From: Nymphaea colorata | Lineage: Eukaryota > Streptophyta > Magnoliopsida > Nymphaeales > Nymphaeaceae | NCBI RefSeq assembly: GCF_008831285.2 | Contig: NW_022204810.1 | Coordinates: 1-37,983, forward strand | DNA: 37,983 nt | Reading direction: 5' to 3' | Shown here: piece by piece, positions 31,701 to 37,983 of the stretch | Layout: each line of letters starts with the position of its first letter | Position numbering within the stretch: the first letter of the stretch is position 1 | Notes under the pieces: generated by a model | The model's database searches: none | Seen by the model: the letters and a program-made list of their open reading frames with translations, nothing else | What the model was told of the DNA's origin: nothing | Translations under genes and position numbers: made by a program

Positions 31701-34700
31701 TCGTCTCCAGTCCCTTCTACGATAACTTCATCTTGCTTGTCGTCATGGCCAATACGATCCTCATGTCTCTTTCCGGTTTCGTCAATACCGACGGAGACCC
31801 CTACGTCTCGATCAACCTGGTCTTTAACGTCCTCTTCGCCATAGACCTAGCCCTCAAAGTGTTCGCATACGGTATCTCTTTCTTCTCAGACGTCATGAAC
31901 CTCTTTGATTCGGCAGTCGTTGTGATCAGCTTCATAGAGATGATGCTCGGCGGCTCCAGCCTTTCCGCCTTGAGATCGATTAGAATCTTGAGAGCTTTTC
32001 GTGTGCTAAGAATAACAAGACTGATCCGTTCGCTCAGCTACATGAGGATCATCATGAACGTCATCACTTCGATCATCAATGAGTTCGTGTATGTCTTTCT
32101 GCTTCTCTTTTTGTTCATCTTCATATTCACACTTCTAGGGATGCAAATCTTCGGAGGCGCCTTCGTCTCTGAATCAGTCTCAGGGATAAGGCAAAATTTC
32201 GATACATTCTTCTATGCATCTTTCACCATTTTTCAAGTGATGACAGTTTAAAACTGGAATGACATATAGACGGCCATATCTCTTTCGTCTGTTGGTCCTT
32301 GGGGGGTGATCTTTTTGATCAGTTGGATCTTTCTGGGAACTGGATCCTGCTGAGTCTTCTGCAGGCCATTCTTCTTGATGGATTTGATGACGATTCAACA
32401 AATCCTTAATAGTAGAGCGGTGGAAGCGAGGCGGATATAAAATCCTCTATTGAATAGCCTGCATAGGATCAAAACTCATCATAGATGTTCACGGAAGAAG
32501 AGGACCACTAGAGCGAAAAATCCACAAAGAGAGATTACAATTACGATGGAGAGGATGCATCACTATTCATCTTCAAGCCGCAACACCCAGTCCGTAGATT
32601 CGCTATTGCCGTCGTGAATTCAACATGCTTTGAGGTAATCATGTTCATCATCATCCTCTGCTCCTCCGGAAAATTAGCGTTGGATACCTATATCGATAAT
32701 GACGCAGGAGAAATCACATAGATATCACAAATGGTCGACTACACTCTCAACTTTATCTTTATCGTGGAGTGCACGCTTAAGGTGATAGCTAGAGGCTTCA
32801 TCGCTGGATAGGATACCTATCTTAAGAGCACCTGGAACCGCTTGGATTTTTTTATCGTTTGTATCTCCGTCATCGACATGGTCCTATCTGGAATCAACCT
32901 CAGCATCATCAAGTTGCTGAGAACCCTTCGTCCCTTGAGAATCATCACCAGAAACGAGGAAATGAAGGTCATGGTAACTTCCCTTCTCCAGTCAATCATG
33001 GGAATTTTCAATTTGCTCATCATCGTCATGTGCGTCTATCTCATGTTTGCCATCTTGGGTATGAATCTGCTTCAGGATAAATTGCATTATTGCAATGTCC
33101 TCGGGTAGCAATTGGTCACCGGTATATATGGGCCTTATGGAATTGACTAAGCCACGTGTACGGCTCAAGGAGGAGTATGGAATACACAGTTAATCAACTT
33201 TGAAAATATAGCACAATCTATGCTTCTTTGTATGTCTTCTCAACTCGTTAAAATTGGCCCTTCTATGTCTTCACCTTTATCGATTCTTCGGAATCAGGAC
33301 CTGTGAAGGACAATAACGATATCCTATACTTCGTATATGCAATTTTATTCATCTTTATTTGCTCTCTCTTCTTCATGGATCTCCTCATTGGTGTCCTCTT
33401 CACCAATTACCATTAAGCCTAAGCCAAGATCTGCCCCCAGCCCTTGAGTGACAAGCAAATAAACTGGAAAAATCTGCAAAATTAATCATCGAGGAAGATC
33501 CAGCCTTCCAACTTTACATAACTCCTCAAGATCCTGTCCGCAAATTCTTCTTCAAGATGGTCTCTACCAAGATCTTCTAGATCGGTATTGCAGTGGTGAT
33601 AGTCTTTAACATCTTTGTCATGGCTCTCAACAATGACGATATCCCGAAATCTAGGAGTGATCTTCTCACCACGCTCAACTCTGTATGCAGTTTCATCTTC
33701 ATCTCAGAGCTTGGATTAAAATTGGTCACTTTTGGAAGATCGTATTTCCTATCTGTTTGGAATGTGTTTGACTTTTTTGTGGTTTCTGCTTCTATCTTGG
33801 ACCTTATATTGCATTACTCAGGCGTCGGCTCCTAACAAACGTCAACTTTGTCCCTTCTGCCTCAAATCGCAAGAATCTTCAGAGTGCTTAGGATCACTAG
33901 ACTTCTGCGCATGCTCAAACGGTTCAAAGGACTTCAAAAACTGATATAAACTTTTGTCTTTTCCCTGCCAGCAATAGCAAAGGCCTTCTCAATTCTCTTC
34001 CTCTATCTTTTTATCTGTGCGATTCTGGCATCGAATCTGATGGGAAGCCTCCATGATGACTTCACTGGGAATTTCAACTAGATTCTAAACTATCAAGACT
34101 TCCATCATGCTCTGTAGACCTTGTTCGTGAACCTTTCAGGCTAGAATTGGTATCAATTTATGTTCTTTTCTACCACCTAAGGGTATGCTGAGTGCAGTAG
34201 CGTATCATGCACTTCAACTTTCTATTATCTCTTCTGGCTACCTTTCGAATTTTTCGGTCAAAAAGTCTTCCTTGAGCTTTTCGTGCTGATAGTACTCGAC
34301 CAGTTTGAGGCAAATTATATCAATTAACACAATCCTTTGGGAATTTTTTCACTCTATGAGGAAGATTTCAGAGAAAAATGGATATAAATCACTGTGAAAT
34401 ACCATTCCGAAAAAATAGAAACGAAAAGCTTGATTAATTTGATGCTGAAATTGAAACCGCCCCTCGGACTTGGAAGATAAGAAACACTTTCTAAATACAA
34501 GTCAGAGCTTAGCGAAAACGATAAAATTACACCGAAAGAAATCGAGTAAAAGATGAATGAACTTGACCAAAAATTGAAGAAAAATGCAGCCATTCTATTG
34601 AACAAGATGCATCTGCCAAAGAACAGAATCTACTTTGGGTACCACTAGACCTTCTATCACTTCATCAAACTGGCTACAGTTCCGTAGTTCATCGCAGATT

Positions 34701-35260
34701 CCACTCCTGACCAGCTAAAACTCATCGAATAGATGCACAGGACCTCATAATAGGCCTTAGACAAGCTGAAGCCTGCTGGTAACTTATTCTACTATGGATA
34801 ACTATAAGAAGAAGATCAATTATCAGTGCCTCTAAATCCAATCTCGCTTATCCTCTTCACGCAAATGATCGTTAAAGGATGGTACAATTACTCACTTCGT
34901 GGCAGAAGACGATCGAAAACTAAGGAAGATCATTATAATCCCTACGATTCACTCAATGATAGCTGTGCTAGCGATCTCAATGAGGCACAATATGAGAAAA
35001 TTCCGCCTTAGAAGAGGATTGCCATACGCAGGGGAGGACTTATGGAGAGCAAAATGTCGCATAAATGCTAGTTCCAACCCACCAGTTCAATCACAGGAGC
35101 CTATGAGGATGGTAAAAGGATGAAAAATAGATTATCAAAATCGAATCCTAACCGTATTTCCCATCCCAAAAATTCAGTCCGCCGCTCAAGCAAAATGAAC
35201 TTGCGAAACGAGCTAAAGAAGAGGACCGTGCTTCCCGGTCTATAAGAATCTCCCAAGTGA
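28738..35260 (+). CDS. Four-domain voltage-gated Ca2+ channel alpha1 subunit (Cav-like), ~2178 residues, with 14 apparent -1 frame breaks
   Basis: Four 6-TM repeats: I ~29.27-30.06 kb, II ~31.66-32.37, III ~32.58-33.42, IV ~33.54-34.30, then an ~300-residue C-terminus ending at TGA 35258-35260. Each S4 has regularly spaced arginines (ALRAFRVLRPLRTITKIR; ALRSIRILRAFRVLRITRL; LLRTLRPLRIITR; IARIFRVLRITRLLRMLKR). Pore loops are TLEGW, TVENWN, TRENWP and SGENWY: an EEEE filter, so a high-affinity Ca2+ channel. The filter glutamates of II, III and IV are TAA 32249-32251, TAA 33249-33251 and TAG 34142-34144; that of I is GAG 29905-29907. Reading all repeats together needs fourteen -1 steps, none after 33.5 kb. 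In ciliates such channels reside in the ciliary membrane and drive ciliary reversal or contraction (inference here). It could be an expressed gene with assembly errors, or a pseudogene. Confidence 0.9.
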
Positions 35261-35347
35261 TAAAGCCCATCATTTTAGTGTTATATATCGAATTAGAGTA
35301 GACTCATATAACGATTGAATCAAGGTTTCCCTTTTGATACTGGCTGT

Positions 35348-35640
35348 TCAGAAAAGAGCAAGTAATAATACGGTGAGCAGGGCAATGCCCAACAGGACAA
35401 GTCCATTGCATCCGAAGAAAGAAAAGCGAGTTCCCATTTCCATCAGAGTGCCATTGATCTTTTTCAATGCTTCGGTACCCTTATCGAGATAATCCCCCAA
35501 TCCCTGTCTCACTTTCTCTGCATATTAACTTTCATACACTCGTTCTGAAGGTGACTATTGATCGACCGTGTCAATCTCGAAAGCTCTGTGATATCATTTT
35601 AGAGATCGTTTTCGAGTTTTCTCCTATCCTCGTATTTCAT
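35348..35640 (-). CDS. Small tail-anchored membrane protein (SNARE-like)
   Basis: ATG 35640, TGA 35350-35348, about 97 residues with one -1 step near 35560. A charged heptad-bearing helix (RKLENDLENDITELSRLTRSI) and a second one (LGDYLDKGTEALKKINGTLM) are followed by a C-terminal hydrophobic anchor (GLVLLGIALLTVLLLALF) right before the stop. This is the architecture of short Qb/Qc SNAREs (Bet1, Sft1, Use1) and of other tail-anchored proteins; the motif is too divergent to assign. It is convergent with the channel gene, 87 bp between stops. Confidence 0.62.
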
Positions 35641-35700
35641 TTTTTATATATTACGAAAAACCTACACGAGTATTCATATTAAAGCATCGTATAAATTAGA

Positions 35701-36267
35701 TCAACTGCCTTGCTTGTCCGTCAATGCCACCGCCGCAGTCACTTGGTCGTAGACTTATTTCCACTCGAGCGCCTTCTTGCGGATTCCTTAATATTCCCAT
35801 ACTACTCTTTTGACCCATCTCCAAGCCTAGTGAAGATCTCCATCTGTCCCCTGGCACTTCCGCATCATGTCGATCATAGAATCAGCGACTCCTTTGACAT
35901 GCTTGTGCTCCTCTTCCAGTTTTTAGTATTTGCTTCTCCAGTCGTTTTAGTTTCGCACCTTTGTTAGCTCTGCCTAGAGGTTTTCTTTCTCGGCTGACAG
36001 ATCGTGGAACTTCCCCTATAGGACTTACAGGTGCTTTAGGACTGTGCATTGCTATTGAATGGTCCTTGCCTATAAAGCTTTCACTTTTTATCTCTATTCT
36101 CGGAGTTCCTTCTTAAGCTGGTCAATCTCATTCAGGGAGGGACTGTTTCTGGTGGCTTCTGTCTGCTGGTACGAGTATTTTTTATCTTTTTTCATTGTGT
36201 AATTGACATTGAGAGGCGGATAGTTTTCTTGCTAGGATTGGCATCGATGGTTCTATCGATAATTCAT
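35701..36267 (-). CDS. Coiled-coil protein, 188 residues
   Basis: A single frame of 189 codons, ATG 36267 to TGA 35703-35701, rich in UAR glutamates. A polar N-terminus precedes a long coiled coil (EIDQLKKELREEREKVKALE; KFHDLSAEKENLEAELTKVR; KYEKLEEEHKHVKGVADSMI) and a short C-terminal helix with aromatic residues (WRWVKRVVWEYEGI). No family identified. It is tandem with the tail-anchored gene (60 bp) and divergent from the TLDc gene (180 bp). Confidence 0.75.
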
Positions 36268-36447
36268 AGCTTCCGTTATGATTTATAACTAAAAGTAAAA
36301 AGTCAAACAATATATCCTTTACGTTGTGGTTAATAATTTTTAACAATCTTCCATGCCGGCACAGAATAATCGGGAAGATTATATGATAAACAAGTATTTT
36401 GATTATTTTTATACGATTGATTATGATACTAGTTTTAGATAGTTTAT

Positions 36448-37480
36448 ATGTATCGCGAATAAAAGAGCATAGGAGGAAAATTCTAAATCTTTAGAGGCCC
36501 TGACGAAAACGATCTATCTAGTATGCTCTTTCCCGAAGAAAAAAATAACCAGAGATAATCAAATACATCGAAGGCTTAGGCTAAAGGATCATGAGTAAGA
36601 TCTAAAAGACGTGCAATATGGCACATATCGAAGACGTTCTTTCGGATATTTTGGATAGAAAGTTCAGCGAGATCAGGAATACAATGATCAGATTCATGGA
36701 AAAAATCGATGATCGATCCTTCTCGCATCATGATCATTAAAATAGTAGAATCTAACAGGAAAAATCAAACAGCATGATCGAAATTCCAGTAGACAACGAT
36801 TCCTAAAGGTAAGTCAAAACCGAATCATAAGATGAAAAGAATTCTTAGCTGTAGTTTGAAGACGATTAGCTAAAATACCAAAAATAGATGGAGTAAGAAT
36901 CAGTTCTGGGAATCATGAATGAGCAAGTTGTATATCACGCAAAATAATTGTTCATGGATCCGTCATAAGTCTTCAAATGTTTCAAGGAAAAGCTATAGTA
37001 AATGAATCTCAAATTTACCAAATGCCAAATGGTCTACGATTTCGAATAGATGAAGTAGACAAACTTTCACGAGAAGATAGACAACAAAAACAACATCCTC
37101 TTTCTAGCTGAGCTCTAAAACAAGGAAATAATCGGCGCTTTTACTCATCTTTGCTTCGATCCTCAACCTAACTATATCCCTAAAGAAAATCCCAAAGCAT
37201 TCATTTGCAATATCAACAAAAATGTCTTCGTCTATGCGTATAAGGTCAATCGTACACACTCCTATGATAAAAATTTCTCATCTTTGGAAATTGGGAAATA
37301 AAACTGAAGGCTGGTGATGATATTCTTGAGACGAATTGGGGTGGAAATGGGGATTGCTTTTTGCGGAAACACTATGGAAAGGATGAAAAATCGACTGTAA
37401 AACTATAGTGGCTTTTCGGTAATGGAGCAAGTAAAAAACAATTAAAAATAATGCAATACCAGATCTTTGCATTCTCTTGA
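36448..37480 (+). CDS. TLDc-domain protein
   Basis: TGA at 37478-37480. After a helical charged N-terminal half, the C-terminal ~150 residues match the TLDc pattern: NILFLAELENKEIIGAFTHL, NPKAFICNINK, VFVYAYKV, DDILETNWGGNGDCF and the closing strand MQYQIFAF. In other eukaryotes TLDc proteins act in oxidative-stress defence and as V-ATPase regulators; ciliates have many copies. The start is ATG 36448 if the first frame is joined by a -1 step at an A7 run near 36541 or by a 32-nt GTATGC...CCAG intron (36512-36543); otherwise ATG 36591. Another -1 step near 37303 unites the two halves of the domain. Confidence 0.75.
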
Positions 37481-37518
37481 TTTTTCATAATTTATAATCA
37501 ACAATCTTAAGTATATCG

Positions 37519-37814
37519 ATGGAGGGCGCAAAGAAGCAAGAAGACTACTACCGATGCAAGGCATGCAGAGCTCGTCTCTTCGATAGTATAATTCACGGAT
37601 AGAAATGCAGTTCCTTCTTTATCAACTGTCCCACATGGCTGAAGATCGGGGAAGAGAATGACTCAAACTCAATTGCCCGAAATGCAAGGTAAAGATAGGA
37701 GAAGTTGTATGGTCAGGGAAGAAATGCTCCTGCTTGGAGTGGATAACCCCCGCTATCCAAATCCATCATCAAAAAGTTGATCATATTAGACCATTAGGGC
37801 TAGAGTAAAGTTGA
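37519..37814 (+). CDS. Stand-alone DUSP12-type C-terminal zinc-binding domain protein
   Basis: ATG 37519, TGA 37812-37814, about 98 residues with one -1 step near 37662 (END/LKLNCPKC). It follows the C-terminal zinc domain of dual-specificity phosphatase 12: CKACRARLFDS, then KCSSFFI and W, then LNCPKCKVKIGEVVWSGKKCSC, then WITPAIQIHHQKVD. Two CxxC/CxC pairs supply the zinc ligands. No phosphatase domain (HCxxGxxR) is present anywhere on the + strand upstream, so the zinc module is free-standing. In yeast/human homologues this part contributes to ribosome biogenesis and stress roles. It is the last gene before the right telomere, about 87 bp away. Confidence 0.8.
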
Positions 37815-37900
37815 AAAGCCCGATAAAAGCTGATAACTTTATCTATTTTCATTCAGAAATAATGAATAATACAATAGTCTACAGCTAATTTTGCTATGTA

Positions 37901-37983
37901 TTGGGGTTGGGGTTGGGGTTGGGGTTGGGGTTGGGGTTGGGGTTGGGGTTGGGGTTGGGGTTGGGGTTGGGGTTGGGGTTGGG
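37901..37983. repeat. Right telomere, (GGGGTT)n
   Basis: About 13.5 perfect GGGGTT units run to the last base, the reverse complement of the left-end repeat. The window is therefore a telomere-to-telomere molecule. Confidence 0.98.

Noticed and set aside
28738-33500. A common slippery heptamer driving -1 frameshifting
   Set aside because: The fourteen sites share no X-XXY-YYZ motif. Several lack even a three-base run, so a classical mechanism cannot be claimed.
28738-35260. Euplotes-type programmed frameshifting at stop codons
   Set aside because: The shifts are -1, not +1/+2, and are not placed at AAA-stop sequences; telomeres are C4A2, not C4A4.
36311-36440. RNA gene in the AT-rich spacer before the TLDc gene
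   Set aside because: No cloverleaf, snRNA-like box or stable hairpin could be recognised by eye.

Overview
The window is a complete, linear ciliate macronuclear chromosome. It opens with about 15 copies of CCCCAA and closes with about 13 copies of GGGGTT, and genes fill everything between. In every gene UAA and UAG are sense codons and only UGA stops translation. Where the protein family fixes the residue, UAA/UAG stand for glutamate: the DGETNLK motif of the P4-ATPase, the E of three of the four pore loops of the calcium channel, and the ENEI segment of the kinase. UAR=Glu is the peritrich nuclear code (NCBI table 30), and C4A2 telomeres are typical of Oligohymenophorea. The source is therefore probably a peritrich (Vorticella/Carchesium/Epistylis-like). 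All gene models below were read with that code; a standard-code ORF search breaks each gene into fragments.

About 27 protein genes fit into 38 kb, with 20-280 bp between them. I found no rRNA, tRNA, CRISPR or mobile element. Left arm (0.2-5.4 kb): a macrodomain-like protein and a lysine-methyltransferase-like enzyme (- strand), a divergent Sm/LSm protein, three small basic/coiled-coil genes (+), and an HMG-box-like protein (-). 5.5-10.3 kb (-): a multidomain protein with an MDH1B-type N-terminus, a reduced IQUB, and a CRAL-TRIO (SEC14) protein. 10.3-13.8 kb (+): a large coiled-coil protein with TQT motifs. 13.9-18.4 kb: a protein kinase (-) and a P4-ATPase lipid flippase (+). 18.5-24.9 kb: a MORN-repeat protein with a probable acylated N-terminus and several novel coiled-coil or basic proteins. 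24.9-28.7 kb: a novel 733-residue protein, a small novel protein and a Syntaxin-16/Tlg2-type Qa-SNARE. 28.7-35.3 kb: a four-domain voltage-gated Ca2+ channel. Right end: a tail-anchored small protein, a coiled-coil protein, a TLDc-domain protein and a stand-alone DUSP12-type zinc domain beside the telomere. IQUB, MDH1B-like and MORN proteins and the Ca2+ channel suit a ciliated cell; the flippase, SNARE and SEC14 protein suit membrane traffic.

Two features stand out. First, introns are tiny and almost constant in length: 14 well-supported ones are exactly 20 nt (GTA...YAG in most cases) and one is 23 nt, so each shifts the frame if retained. Second, single-base frame breaks are clustered. The channel needs fourteen, all of the -1 type, all before domain IV. 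Genes at 1.5-2.7 kb, 4.9-11.5 kb and the far right end need others, while the 17 kb between 11.5 and 28.7 kb needs none in coding sequence. Most breaks lie at base runs, so local assembly error is the leading explanation, but it has not been proven from this sequence alone.
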